A DNA stretch of 64,000 nucleotides from Anaerolineales bacterium (lineage in GTDB: Bacteria; Chloroflexota; Anaerolineae; 4572-78; J111): the NCBI GenBank assembly GCA_015075185.1, contig JABTUW010000002.1, positions 124,001 to 188,000 on the forward strand, in the 5' to 3' direction. Below the pieces are notes generated by a model, which had not been told where the DNA came from, ran no database searches, and saw only the letters and a program-made list of their open reading frames with translations. Positions within the stretch are counted from its first letter, which is position 1, and every line of letters starts with the position of its first letter. This document shows positions 44,949-53,571 of the stretch, piece by piece. A program made the translations under genes and the position numbers.

Positions 44949-45692
44949 TCATTGGGCAAACTCTTTACCCAGGCGGTAGGCTCGCTCCAGGTAACTGCGC
45001 CGGGTGTCATCATCCACCACAGACACCGCATAGAAATAAACATGTTCGACCTTTTTGACACCGGGATAGCGCAAGCCCCAGTCATCAATCATCGTCGCCA
45101 TAGCTTTTTCTAAACCGGCTTGATAATCTGCTTCGTTGAAAAGTGTGGTGCTGATGACCAGAGCTTTGTCATGGTGAAGCAATGGCACTCGACCCTGCAC
45201 TTCCCCCTGCCAGCCCGCGGGTGTTAAAGCATAAGCGTCACCATACGAGAAAACCCGTTCAAACCACCCCTTCAGGATCGCCGGAAAGTGAAGCCAGAAC
45301 ACAGGCGCGATGAAGGCCAGGCCCTGGGCTTGCCTCACTTTCTCCCATTGAGCCGTCGCATCTTTGGGCCGGTGTTCGTGGATGAATTTCGCCACGGCCG
45401 GCAGCTCTTTATTTCGCAGCCAGCGCGAGGCAATGAAGCGTTGGAAGGGACCGCCGGCAGCATCCAGAACCCGTTGTTTCAAGTTCATCTGTTCGAGGAT
45501 GTCCAGGGGCATACTTTCATGCACGTAACTGGCAAAATCGGACTGGCGGAAAACCGGGTCAAATCGAATAGCGTAGAGATCAACCACTTCGCTGGTATGA
45601 CCGGCGTCCTTCAATCCGGCCGTGAACTGCCGGAGCAGCGCATGGCAAAACGATTTGGGGTTAGGATTGGCAATCACCGTCAAAACTTTCAT
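44949..45692 (-). CDS. NAD(P)H dehydrogenase (quinone)-like flavodoxin-fold protein
   Basis: 247 residues. MKVLTVIANPNPKSFCHALL is the FMN/FAD phosphate loop and APVFWLHFPAILKGWFERVF the flavin-binding segment of the NQO/Lot6/modulator-of-drug-activity family, which reduces quinones in a two-electron step. AAGGAG precedes the ATG. It is a single gene, possibly part of oxidative-stress defence. Confidence 0.85.
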   Translation of the reverse strand: MKVLTVIANPNPKSFCHALLRQFTAGLKDAGHTSEVVDLYAIRFDPVFRQSDFASYVHESMPLDILEQMNLKQRVLDAAGGPFQRFIASRWLRNKELPAVAKFIHEHRPKDATAQWEKVRQAQGLAFIAPVFWLHFPAILKGWFERVFSYGDAYALTPAGWQGEVQGRVPLLHHDKALVISTTLFNEADYQAGLEKAMATMIDDWGLRYPGVKKVEHVYFYAVSVVDDDTRRSYLERAYRLGKEFAQ

Positions 45693-46149
45693 CTGTCATT
45701 CTCCTTAGAGCCACGCAGATAATTGCGCCTCGCCTCGAAAAGCCGGCAAGGCTAGACTCACCCGGACGGAAACCTCATAAAATCTTCGACATCGCTAAAA
45801 ATCCTTTTTAGCCGCAGTTTCACCTGGGGGTAAGAACCAACAAAAAACGCCGCCCGTGGTAACGAGGCGGCGTGCTTAACGTAGCAAAAGGGGATGTGAT
45901 TCTTGTCCTTGGCTCGAGCGTCCCCCTGATCAGCTATTTGATTATAAACATTATACCACTGAACGAGGCAGAGTTCAATAACTTGACCACCACCAAGTGA
46001 TGGCAGCCTCAGCCAGACCAAAGAAACTGATTCCTTCAAGGTAGCCTTTGCCACCTGCTGAGAACGTCTAGCAGCGGGAGTGTCTTTTCAAATTCGAAAT
46101 ACAAACAAAAAGGCAATGTCAGCATCAGGTAAACGTGATATAGCTACCT
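45693..46149. other. Intergenic region with one hairpin
   Basis: Contains a GC-rich hairpin (CGCCGCC 45848-45854 with GGCGGCG 45866-45872) preceded by A6, a likely minus-strand-type terminator. It faces the DUF2703 gene end at 46150 from about 280 bases away. Nothing else is recognised. Confidence 0.45.
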
Positions 46150-46761
46150 CTAACCACAACACCCAACAGTCGAACAACAATTGATCCGCGTTGATTCTTG
46201 GGGCTGGCCGCCGGCCGGCGTTTGCTGCCGTCTAGCGTCAAAAAAGCCCCTCAGGTTTTCCATCCCGGTAGTGGGTTGTGGACTTCGAGGCACATCCGCT
46301 TGAGCGCCGCCGTACACGGCTCTTAAAATAGCGTCAACGATCATCTCTTTCGGCGGGACGCTGTACTCTTGCCCCTGGTATATCCAAATGCGGCAGTTAG
46401 TAGGGGTGCCGCTCAGCTCGCTGCAAGAGGGACAGGCATTCTCTTTCAACTCTAACTGAATGTCCTGACCGTTGAGGCGAATGGTGGGCGAGCTGACAAA
46501 CCCCAAAGCCTGGACTTGTTCCAGCGACTGAACGTGCGTCTTTTGCAGGGATGTTTGAATACCTGCTGCTTTTAAGAGGGTGGATACTTCGACCAACGCC
46601 TCTTCCAGATTGACCTCACTGCCCTGGCAGCGGGTGCAAACATCCAGGTCAAGATACAAAAACTCAATCTTTAATTGTCTTGGCGCAACCGCCACGACCG
46701 TTTGAGGAGCCAGGCCGCTGGAACAGCCACAGCCACTGCCACAACTTGAATCTGCACTCAT
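46150..46761 (-). CDS. DUF2703 protein with cysteine-rich ends
   Basis: 203 residues. The central domain (KIEFLYLDLDVCTRCQGSE, LGFVSSPTIRLNGQDIQLEL, ENACPSCSEL, IWIYQGQEYSVPPKEMI) is DUF2703, a thioredoxin-like family with a CxxC motif often met near arsenic-resistance genes. Both ends carry extra cysteines: SCGSGCGCSSG at the N-terminus and INCCSTVGCCG at the C-terminus, together giving up to a dozen possible metal or metalloid ligands. GGAGG precedes the ATG. It is the second gene after sigZ and presumably in the same ArsR-controlled unit. Confidence 0.8.
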   Translation of the reverse strand: MSADSSCGSGCGCSSGLAPQTVVAVAPRQLKIEFLYLDLDVCTRCQGSEVNLEEALVEVSTLLKAAGIQTSLQKTHVQSLEQVQALGFVSSPTIRLNGQDIQLELKENACPSCSELSGTPTNCRIWIYQGQEYSVPPKEMIVDAILRAVYGGAQADVPRSPQPTTGMENLRGFFDARRQQTPAGGQPQESTRINCCSTVGCCG

Positions 46762-46854
46762 TTTGAACCTCCGCTTTAATTGAAATTTGATAGGTTGACC
46801 CTTTTGGGTTTTTCAATTATATAGACGGAGGTTCGGTCAAAAGGACGCAAAATT

Positions 46855-47505
46855 TTAGGAACTTGCCTCCTCGCCGCAAAAACGACAACTTGGCTCTTTG
46901 AACTGATAGTCCCGGACCCGGCCCAGGCGGTCAAACTCAAGGTGACAGCAGCCCAACAGGACATCTTTCAGCTTTTCCCTGGCTCGCTGTACCCTGGATT
47001 TTGCGCCAGAGAGCGATAGGTCAAGTTGGTCGGCCAATTGCTGTTGGGTTAAGCCTTGAATATCGGTGAGGAGCAGGGCTTGCCGATATTTTTCGGGCAG
47101 TTCGGTCATCATCGGCTGGAGCCAGCTTGCCACCTCAGCCTGGACCTCTGAGGGCGTCACTTCTTCAGCCAAATCTTCAAACTCTTCACCCGTGGGTTCA
47201 GGAGTTTTCCCCTGACGCCGGTAGTAATCGGTAATGGCATTGCGGGTGATTTGATAGACCCAGGCATTCAGCCTGTCCTGATTTCTGAGCTGAGGCAGCT
47301 TGGCGTGGATTTTGAGGAAAACATCCTGAAGGATATCCTCTACTTCTTGTTCATCGCGCACGCGCCGGGCGATGAACTCCCGCAGTTGCCCGGTAAATTC
47401 GGTCCAGATATGAGAATTGGGATCACCAGGAGAAGGGGAGTGCACCGGAAGCTGGTCTGGCTGGGCATAAAGCTGAATAGGGCTCTGTTCTCTTGATGCA
47501 GACAT
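46855..47505 (-). CDS. sigZ: ECF RNA polymerase sigma factor, SigZ type
   Basis: 216 residues. Region 2: QEVEDILQDVFLKIHAKL and WVYQITRNAITDYYRR. Region 4: LLTDIQGLTQQQLADQLDLSL and GAKSRVQRAREKLKDVL. The SigZ-type tail CCHLEFDRLGRVRDYQ is followed by CRFCG, giving four cysteines that may sense metal or thiol state. SigZ genes lack an adjacent anti-sigma. A close match to the ArsR operator lies at 47519-47536, 14 bases upstream of the start, so the sigma factor itself appears to be under metalloid control. DUF2703 follows 94 bases downstream. Confidence 0.85.
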   Translation of the reverse strand: MSASREQSPIQLYAQPDQLPVHSPSPGDPNSHIWTEFTGQLREFIARRVRDEQEVEDILQDVFLKIHAKLPQLRNQDRLNAWVYQITRNAITDYYRRQGKTPEPTGEEFEDLAEEVTPSEVQAEVASWLQPMMTELPEKYRQALLLTDIQGLTQQQLADQLDLSLSGAKSRVQRAREKLKDVLLGCCHLEFDRLGRVRDYQFKEPSCRFCGEEASS

Positions 47506-47518
47506 TAATCACCTCGCA

Positions 47519-47536
47519 TATCGTCTTTTTACGATG
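47519..47536. promoter_or_regulatory. ArsR operator candidate in front of sigZ
   Basis: TATCGT-N6-ACGATG, one base off the two perfect TATCGT-N6-ACGATA sites near arsR, with the same six-base spacing. It is placed between promoter and start of sigZ. Confidence 0.55.
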
Positions 47537-47636
47537 TAAATATATCCAGGCAGCGAGGATTTGTCAACGTTAAAAACGGGAAAAAGTTGCATAAATTTGG
47601 TGAGGCGGGTGAAGGCAAAATTCAGCAGTTTTGCAA

Positions 47637-48095
47637 TCAGACCAGCATCACTTCCAGCGATGCGCGCCGGTCCACGAAATCGCTGTTGGTTTGTAAAGGT
47701 AGGCAGTCGTCCAGCACCCGCTTTTGCTGGAGTAGGCCCACGGCGAAGGCCATGCAGGTTGCCTCGCCGCACAACTTACAGTTCGATCGTGGCAGGAGCG
47801 ACCACACGTCAAGCAGGCGCGGGGCACGGCGCGCTTTCGTTACGGCGATGAGGTTGTGCCGTTGCTCCCAAGTAGCGTTGATGGCGTTCTTGAGCGCGGC
47901 CAGCAGCTCCAGGCCCTTGTCGGCGTATAGGGTCAGGAAGCCCGGCCTGCGCCGGAAGGTCAGCGTACAGGCATCAGGGTTGTAGGCGATAACACCGGGC
48001 AGGGTGGCAAGATAGGGCAGCACCTCGTCGAGCAAGATACGGATCAGTTCAATGATTTCCTCGTCTTCCAGGACCAGATTCACGGCTTTTTTCAT
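47637..48095 (-). CDS. Fe-S domain protein (CoFeS/PF04060-like), copy 2
   Basis: 152 residues. The C-terminal part has LLPRSNCKLCGEATCMAFAV followed by a fourth cysteine in LDDCLPL, that is C-x2-C-x4-C-x16-C, the [4Fe-4S] motif found in RnfB and in the corrinoid Fe-S protein of the acetyl-CoA pathway. The N-terminal 90 residues (PGVIAYNPDACTLTFRR) resemble the paralogue at 48375-48914. The start overlaps the CooT stop by four bases (ATGA), so the genes are translationally coupled. Confidence 0.8.
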   Translation of the reverse strand: MKKAVNLVLEDEEIIELIRILLDEVLPYLATLPGVIAYNPDACTLTFRRRPGFLTLYADKGLELLAALKNAINATWEQRHNLIAVTKARRAPRLLDVWSLLPRSNCKLCGEATCMAFAVGLLQQKRVLDDCLPLQTNSDFVDRRASLEVMLV

Positions 48096-48349
48096 GGCGA
48101 CCTCTTCTTCTCAGGTATTTCTGACGTTAGTGGGGACAGAAATTCGACATCCGGGACTTCTGGCGCCAGCAAAGTGACCGTGTGCTTCAGGGAGTCGATC
48201 TCCTGAATCATACCGGTCAGATGAATCGGCTCGACCAACAATCCGTATAAGATCACCGCCGGCCCTTCTTGCCTCACCAGCAGAATATCGTCTGCAATTT
48301 TCTCGGTGCGCCCATCAGCATGGCGCAGCCAGATAGTCGATTCGCACAT
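48092..48349 (-). CDS. CooT-like nickel-binding small protein
   Basis: 85 residues. MCESTIWLRHADG and GMIQEIDSLKHTVTLL match the CooT family, small barrel proteins whose second residue Cys binds nickel. CooT was first described in carbon monoxide dehydrogenase maturation, but many copies occur outside that context. The C-terminal extension of about 20 residues is not typical. AAGGAG precedes the ATG. It is sandwiched between two paralogous Fe-S proteins in one operon. Confidence 0.8.
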   Translation of the reverse strand: MCESTIWLRHADGRTEKIADDILLVRQEGPAVILYGLLVEPIHLTGMIQEIDSLKHTVTLLAPEVPDVEFLSPLTSEIPEKKRSP

Positions 48350-48374
48350 GGTTCACTGCTCCTTAACCTTCCAT

Positions 48375-48914
48375 TCAGCCAATCGCCGGGGCTTCGATAA
48401 TGATGGCCTGTAACGCAGCCAGTTTTTCCGCATACTGCGGCTCGAACAATGGCGGACAGTCGGCGACCTTTTTTTGGGAAGCTACCAGTTTGAGCGCAAA
48501 GGTGAAACAGGTCGGCTCACCGCACTGCCTGCAGTTGGTTTGAGGCAGTAATTTATACACCGCCATCGGCGTCGGGCGCTGATGGGTCTCGTAGTTGGGT
48601 GTAATTTCGGCCCGCCGTTCCCAGGTGCGGTTCACCAATTTGACCAGACTTTCGACCTCCTGGCTCGCCGCTTCGCGGTCTTCAGCATTGCTGGTCCCGA
48701 TTTCGTAAGCGTGGAAGGCGATGTTGTGTCCACCCTTTTTCCAGGTCAGGGCATTGGCTGCTTGGTGATAAACGGCGCCGCGCAGGGTGGCGTTAAGATA
48801 AGGCAGGACTTCGGAGATATCGGCAGTCAGCCGGGCGATGGCCGCATACCGTTCCGCTCCCGGCTCGCAGGGTGGGGTAAAGACTTCAAGGTCAAAGTGT
48901 TCGATTAGCATCAT
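48375..48914 (-). CDS. Fe-S domain protein (CoFeS/PF04060-like), copy 1
   Basis: 179 residues. LLPQTNCRQCGEPTCFTFAL with the fourth Cys in VADCPPL gives C-x2-C-x4-C-x16-C, a [4Fe-4S] site. The N-terminal domain (RLTADISEVLPYLNATLRGA) corresponds to that of copy 2, so the pair arose by duplication. AGGAGG precedes the tandem ATGs at 48914/48911. It is the first gene of the Fe-S/CooT group, 77 bases after the TauE stop. Confidence 0.8.
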   Translation of the reverse strand: MMLIEHFDLEVFTPPCEPGAERYAAIARLTADISEVLPYLNATLRGAVYHQAANALTWKKGGHNIAFHAYEIGTSNAEDREAASQEVESLVKLVNRTWERRAEITPNYETHQRPTPMAVYKLLPQTNCRQCGEPTCFTFALKLVASQKKVADCPPLFEPQYAEKLAALQAIIIEAPAIG

Positions 48915-48991
48915 TGTACCTCCTGTTGGTCATTTGCTTCAGAAAGTTATGACATCCCATTTTCAGAGTTTCAAGCTTCAATGACGATTAG

Positions 48992-49768
48992 CTAACTGAC
49001 GAGTAGAAAAGCTCGCTGCACGGCCAGTAGGACCAGGGCCAGGGCAAACAGCCGGCTGAGGGTGAGCGACTTGACCCGCCTGGCCATGAATTTGGCTCCC
49101 AACTCGGCCCCCAGCACGGCTGCGACAGAAGTGACGCCAATCATCAGCCAGTCGAACTGAGCGGTGGACAGGTGGGTGAAAAAGGCCGAAAAAGAAGGTA
49201 GGGTGACAATTACGCTGTTGGTCGCGGCAGCTAGCCGGGCGGTGTAACCGAGCAGCACCAGCGTCGGCATCAACAGAAAACCTGGCCCAACACCAAGAAA
49301 GCCAGCAAACACACCGATGGCTCCGCTCAAGAAGCCCCCTTTCACCCGCGTCTGGTCGGTGATCTGGGGGATCACACTGTCATCCTGTTTAGGTGGAAAA
49401 GCCATCCGGTAGGCCAGGAAGAGGAGTACGCCGACATAAATCCACCAGACCAATGTTGTTGAGGCAAATTGCAGCAGCCACACCCCAATCGGAGCGACAA
49501 TCGTGGTAATCAAGAGCAGGGGGATGGCCGTGCACCAGTCCACCATTTTCTTTTGGGCAAAAACCACGGCCCCGGAGATAGCCGTCAGCCCGTTTAACCA
49601 CAACGACCAGGGCATGATGACGTGTTTCAGTTCAAAGCCGAACAAGCCTAACACCGGGGTGGCGATGAAAGCGCCACCCAAGCCTATCATTCCGGCGACG
49701 AATGACAGGGCAAAAAGGATGAGCGTGAGAATAATGATTTCTATTTTACCCGACCAGCTCATCTCCAA
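48992..49768 (-). CDS. TauE/SafE-family sulfite/sulfonate exporter
   Basis: 258 residues, about eight helices in two repeats. The repeat hallmarks are GMIGLGGAFIATPVL in the first half and GFLGVGPGFLLMPTLVLLG in the second. Family members export sulfite, sulfoacetate or similar organosulfur anions. The start is TTG at 49768 or ATG at 49762; a palindrome (49765-49779) covers this start region. It is downstream of the amino-acid importer genes on the same strand. Confidence 0.85.
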   Translation of the reverse strand: MEMSWSGKIEIIILTLILFALSFVAGMIGLGGAFIATPVLGLFGFELKHVIMPWSLWLNGLTAISGAVVFAQKKMVDWCTAIPLLLITTIVAPIGVWLLQFASTTLVWWIYVGVLLFLAYRMAFPPKQDDSVIPQITDQTRVKGGFLSGAIGVFAGFLGVGPGFLLMPTLVLLGYTARLAAATNSVIVTLPSFSAFFTHLSTAQFDWLMIGVTSVAAVLGAELGAKFMARRVKSLTLSRLFALALVLLAVQRAFLLVS

Positions 49769-49790
49769 ACCCCGTTTGGAAACGAGATGG
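49765..49790. repeat. Palindromic repeat, short copy
   Basis: CCAAAC-CCC-GTTTGG followed by AAACGAGATGG. The core and right flank match the larger hairpin at 52120-52156. It overlaps the TauE start codon and could affect its translation. Confidence 0.45.
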
Positions 49791-49872
49791 CGGAATTAAT
49801 TCAAGGACATTGAATGACCCCGTGCGCCCACAGACAGCCGCCGCAGGTAGGGAAGGTCTCAGCTCCGCTCGG

Positions 49873-50646
49873 TTATCGTCCTCTCGCAAAGTGGCGGAAG
49901 AATGAACGCAGCCGTTCTGTCTGGGGCTGCTCAAAGATTTGCCGGGGCGGCCCTTCTTCGACAATCAGCCCCTCATCCATAAAAATAATGCGATGAGCGA
50001 TTTCGCGGGCAAACAGCATTTCATGCGTGACCACCAGCATGGTCATGCCGGTGTGGGCCAAGTCTGCCATAACCGTCAAGACCTCGTTGACCAGCTCCGG
50101 GTCCAGCGCCGATGTCACCTCGTCAAACAACATCAGCTTCGGTTCCATCGCCACAGCCCGGGCAATCCCTACCCGCTGCTGCTGGCCGCCGGATAGTTCC
50201 GCCGGATAGGACTTGAGCTTATCGGCCAGCCCCACCCGTTTAAGCCACATAACGGCCCGGTCCTCAGCTTCGCTTTTGGACAGCTTGCGCACTTTGGTCA
50301 GGCCCAGCAAAACGTTATCCAGGGCGGTCAGGTGGGGAAAAAGGTTGAAGCTCTGAAAAACCATGCCGACGTCGGCCCGCATTTTGGCAATCGTATCCTC
50401 AGGCAGCTTGAGCAGTTGGCCGTTCTGTTCCCGGTAGCCCATGAGCTGGCCGTCCACATAAATCCGGCCGCCTTGATACTCTTCCAGAAAGTTGATGCAG
50501 CGCAGCAGAGTGGTTTTGCCGGAGCCGCTCGGGCCGATGACGACGACGACTTCGCCTTTACCCACTTCCAGGCTGACGCCACGCAGAATCTCATGTGCGC
50601 CAAAACGCTTGACTAAGTTTTGAATGGTCACAAGCTTTTGGGTCAT
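49873..50646 (-). CDS. Polar amino-acid ABC importer, ATP-binding protein
   Basis: 257 residues, GlnQ/HisP type. Walker [10 protein letters not shown] (about 38-46), Q-loop [16 protein letters not shown], signature LSGGQQQRV, Walker [16 protein letters not shown] with Glu, and switch His in VVTHEM. It powers uptake through the two permeases encoded upstream on the same strand. The final residues are Arg-rich. The hairpin at 50687-50762 separates it from the permease genes. Confidence 0.95.
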   Translation of the reverse strand: MTQKLVTIQNLVKRFGAHEILRGVSLEVGKGEVVVVIGPSGSGKTTLLRCINFLEEYQGGRIYVDGQLMGYREQNGQLLKLPEDTIAKMRADVGMVFQSFNLFPHLTALDNVLLGLTKVRKLSKSEAEDRAVMWLKRVGLADKLKSYPAELSGGQQQRVGIARAVAMEPKLMLFDEVTSALDPELVNEVLTVMADLAHTGMTMLVVTHEMLFAREIAHRIIFMDEGLIVEEGPPRQIFEQPQTERLRSFFRHFARGR

Positions 50647-50686
50647 AGCCGGTTTGCTTCCTGTTCAGCTTGCTTAAGAAGGCTAA

Positions 50687-50762
50687 AGGTGACTGGCACT
50701 TGGTTAGCCCTAAGTTTTGCTGTTCTCACCTTCTTGCCACAGGAGAAAAGTGCCAGTCACCT
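50687..50762. repeat. Long-loop inverted repeat inside the importer operon
   Basis: AGGTGACTGGCACTT (50687-50701) and AAGTGCCAGTCACCT (50748-50762) are perfect 15-base complements 46 bases apart. Located between the permease stop (50774) and the ATPase start (50646). It may attenuate or process the transcript. Confidence 0.5.
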
Positions 50763-50773
50763 GAGGAGTAACC

Positions 50774-51415
50774 TTAAGAATATGAAAAGCGATCTTCCAA
50801 GATCAAGCCAATGGTGGAGATGGTATAATTAATCACAAAATAGAGCAGTGCCGCGACGGCATATAACAGCAGGGTTTCGCGGGTGCGCCCGACGATCTGC
50901 TGGATAGCCAGCATCAGGTCTACTACGCTGAGGAGAGAAATCAGCGATGAGGCTTTGACCATCTCTGCGGCCGTATTAACCCAGGGCGGCAAAATTCGGC
51001 TCAGGGCCTGGGGAAAGATCACGTAACGCAATCTTTGGAGAAAGGTCAGGCCAATCGCTTTACCGGCGTCGGTCTGCCCCTTGGGGATGGAACCGATGCC
51101 GCCCCGAATCACTTCGGAGATGTGCGCCCCGCAAAAGGCGCTCAGGGCAACCACACCGGATACCAACGCCGACGTTTGCATGCCCAAGGCGGCCAGGCCG
51201 TAAAAGGTGGCAAAAAGCAGCACCAGCAAAGGGATGCCCCGGATAATATCCACATAAACCCGCACCAGCCAGCGTAGCAGAGGCGGCCCGTACAAGAGGG
51301 AAACTCCGCCGATCAGGCCGATGACCGTCCCAATTAACAGAACCAGCCCGGAGACCTGGAGTGTAACTCTCAACCCGGTCATAATCAGCGGCCAACTGGC
51401 CAGCACGGTTTCCAT
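50774..51415 (-). CDS. Polar amino-acid ABC importer, permease 2
   Basis: 213 residues with about five helices, HisM/GlnP type. The cytoplasmic EAA motif region is GKAIGLTFLQRLRYVIFPQAL, and RVYVDIIRGIPLLVLLFATF is the usual N-terminal signature. It forms a heterodimeric channel with permease 1. The 13-base gap to permease 1 indicates cotranscription. The start is ATG at 51415 with GGAGCGG upstream. Confidence 0.9.
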   Translation of the reverse strand: METVLASWPLIMTGLRVTLQVSGLVLLIGTVIGLIGGVSLLYGPPLLRWLVRVYVDIIRGIPLLVLLFATFYGLAALGMQTSALVSGVVALSAFCGAHISEVIRGGIGSIPKGQTDAGKAIGLTFLQRLRYVIFPQALSRILPPWVNTAAEMVKASSLISLLSVVDLMLAIQQIVGRTRETLLLYAVAALLYFVINYTISTIGLILEDRFSYS

Positions 51416-51428
51416 ACCAACCGCTCCT

Positions 51429-52091
51429 TTAGCGCACCATGGCGTAGCGTTTTTCCAGTAAGCGCAAGAGGCCGGCGATCAGGTAAGCTGTCGCCAGGTA
51501 CATCAGGCCCACGACCGTATAGACCTCGATCACCCGCCACGTATTGACGTTGATCTGGATAGCCCCATAGGTTAACTCGCCGACAGAAATAGCCGAGGCC
51601 AGCGAGGTGTCTTTGAATAGGGAAATCAAGGTGTTCCCTAAAGAGGGTAAAACGATGCGAAACATTAGCGGCAAGATAACGTAGCGAGTTCGCTGCCAGC
51701 GGGTCAAGCCGATGGCTTTGCCGGCCTCGATGAAGCCCTTTTGAATGCTCTCAATACCGGCCCGGAAGATCTCGGTCAGGTAAGCGCCGGCGTAAATGAC
51801 CAGGGCAAAAATAAAAGACCATAAATTATCCAAGACGCTGATGCCCAGTAAGGGCAGGGCAAAGTAGACAAAGTAGATGATCAACAGCAGGGGAATATTG
51901 CGTACAAATTCAACGTAAGCCACAATCAGGGTACGCAGCGGCCGTGGGCCGTAGACCCGCCCAAAAGCGGCGACCAGCCCCACGACCATGCCGATAGCCA
52001 GCGAGAGAAAGGAAATCTCCAGGCTCAGCAGTAACCCCTGCCACAATAAATCAAAACTCTGGAAAACGGGCCGCCAATTAAAATGATACAT
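51429..52091 (-). CDS. Polar amino-acid ABC importer, permease 1
   Basis: 220 residues, same family as permease 2. AYVEFVRNIPLLLIIYFVYF and the EAA-type loop GKAIGLTRWQRTRYVILPLM are visible. Gene order is binding protein, permease, permease, ATPase, the classical layout for polar amino acid uptake. A 16-bp hairpin (52120-52156) precedes the gene. Confidence 0.9.
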   Translation of the reverse strand: MYHFNWRPVFQSFDLLWQGLLLSLEISFLSLAIGMVVGLVAAFGRVYGPRPLRTLIVAYVEFVRNIPLLLIIYFVYFALPLLGISVLDNLWSFIFALVIYAGAYLTEIFRAGIESIQKGFIEAGKAIGLTRWQRTRYVILPLMFRIVLPSLGNTLISLFKDTSLASAISVGELTYGAIQINVNTWRVIEVYTVVGLMYLATAYLIAGLLRLLEKRYAMVR

Positions 52092-52119
52092 CCTAAATCA
52101 GTTTTGCGATCTGGTTCCG

Positions 52120-52156
52120 CCCTCTCGTTTCCAAACAGAGTTTGGAAACGAGAGGG
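52120..52156. repeat. 16-bp perfect hairpin between binding-protein and permease genes
   Basis: Arms 52120-52135 and 52141-52156 with loop CAGAG. It lies 20 bases after the binding-protein stop. Such hairpins often protect the upstream binding-protein message and reduce expression of the following permeases. The core is shared with 49765-49790. Confidence 0.65.
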
Positions 52157-52176
52157 TAGTTATCTAAATTCCAAGC

Positions 52177-53100
52177 CTACGCCAATTGGCGAAATCCGCC
52201 GTACTCCACCGGAAAGCCGACGGGCGGCGGGGCTAACTCGACGCCAAAGAAACGTTTGAAGGCATCGGCGTAAAAGGCAAACTCCACCCCGGTCATGCCT
52301 TCGCGCAGCACGGTGTTGATGAAATTTAACCAGATGGGGTCGCCGGGACGCACCGCCGCCGAGTAGGTTTGCGGCGACCAGCCGTAATTACCGGCTTTGT
52401 ACTTGTCGGGTTCCTGGTTGGCCAGCCAGCGCACGGTTGACTCATCAATCGCCGCTGCATCCACCCGCCCCGAATCAAGCGCCTGAATGACCGTGGCTTG
52501 CGAGTCAAATTGCAGCACCTCGGCCTCGGGCATGGCCGCGTGTACCAGGTCCTCCGCATAAACATTTTGCAGAATGGAAACTTTGACTGCGCCACCCTGC
52601 TCCGCCATGTCGAGCGCCCCACTGTAAGGGCTGTCCGCCAGCAGGAGCGTCCCTACTCCTTCCCGGTAATAGGGAATCGAAAATTCGACCAACTGCGCCC
52701 GCTGCGCGGTCACGGTCATAAACTGAAAGACAACATCTATTTGGTTGGTCTGGAGATTGGGTATCCGGGCATCGGAGGCCTGGCGGACAAATTCGACTTT
52801 TTCGGGATCGTCAAACAGGCCTTTGGCGAGCAAGCGGCCCATCTCGATGTCAAAGCCGCCCAGGTTGCCTTGCTCATCCTCAAAATGCCAGGGAGGGTTG
52901 GTGCTCCCCGTGCCGACGATGACATTGCCCCGGTCCAGCACTTCATAGAGTTTGCTGTTGGGCGTATCCCCTGCCTGTCGCAAGGCGTCGGCCCTAGCTG
53001 CCCGAAGGCTGCCCATCCCGGCTGAAGCGGTCATCCCCGCCCCCAAGGCAATAGCCGAAGTTTTTAAGAAATTGCGCCGTGATGATTTTTGTGTTGACAT
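52177..53100 (-). CDS. Polar amino-acid ABC importer, substrate-binding protein
   Basis: 307 residues. A twin-arginine signal (SSRRNFLKTSAIALGAG) is followed by a cluster-3 binding fold: VGTGSTNPPWHFEDEQGNLGGFDIEM, KVEFVRQASDARIPNLQTNQ and DAAAIDESTVRWLA. These are typical of GlnH/ArtJ-like periplasmic proteins, though the exact amino acid is not predictable. AGGAGG precedes the ATG at 53100; the longer frame to 53133 is not supported. It is the first gene of the importer operon. Confidence 0.9.
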   Translation of the reverse strand: MSTQKSSRRNFLKTSAIALGAGMTASAGMGSLRAARADALRQAGDTPNSKLYEVLDRGNVIVGTGSTNPPWHFEDEQGNLGGFDIEMGRLLAKGLFDDPEKVEFVRQASDARIPNLQTNQIDVVFQFMTVTAQRAQLVEFSIPYYREGVGTLLLADSPYSGALDMAEQGGAVKVSILQNVYAEDLVHAAMPEAEVLQFDSQATVIQALDSGRVDAAAIDESTVRWLANQEPDKYKAGNYGWSPQTYSAAVRPGDPIWLNFINTVLREGMTGVEFAFYADAFKRFFGVELAPPPVGFPVEYGGFRQLA

Positions 53101-53133
53101 TTCGCTTTCCTCCTCATCGAAATTAATCGTCAT

Positions 53134-53571
53134 TGATTGGACTATTCAACTTACCAAAAACCAGTAAATGATTTATCTCATCCCTATCTCCTTTCCGGAT
53201 TAGGAGTTTTAAGGATTGCCCTGAGGGTGGCGATAGCCGAGACTGGCCGGCGCAGATCGTTGCTATTATGAAAAATTCGGGCAAGCTCCAAACAGGCCAG
53301 GCCGAGTCTGTATTTACCTGATAGCTCATCCCATTCGACGTGGTGATGATAGATTAGCCTGGCAGGAGACGAAAGGCGGTTAATGGGACAATATCATGGC
53401 CTGAGACGTTTGTCAATAACGGGGCTTAGGCAGTCCGTGCCATTCGAGGAGCGGAGCGATGAGAAATCCCTCAGACCTATACTTGTAGGATGAAGAGTAC
53501 GACCGCAGAGGTACGCGTCGCGAAAACCTCTGCGGCCTGTCTAAAATCTGGACAACCTATACTCGCGGCTC
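53134..53571. other. Intergenic region with one hairpin
   Basis: A hairpin CCGCAGAGGT/ACCTCTGCGG (53503-53512 with 53526-53535) lies 37 bases beyond the malic enzyme stop and may serve as its terminator, although no T-run follows. The rest should hold the promoter of the importer operon, but I could not define it. Confidence 0.4.
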
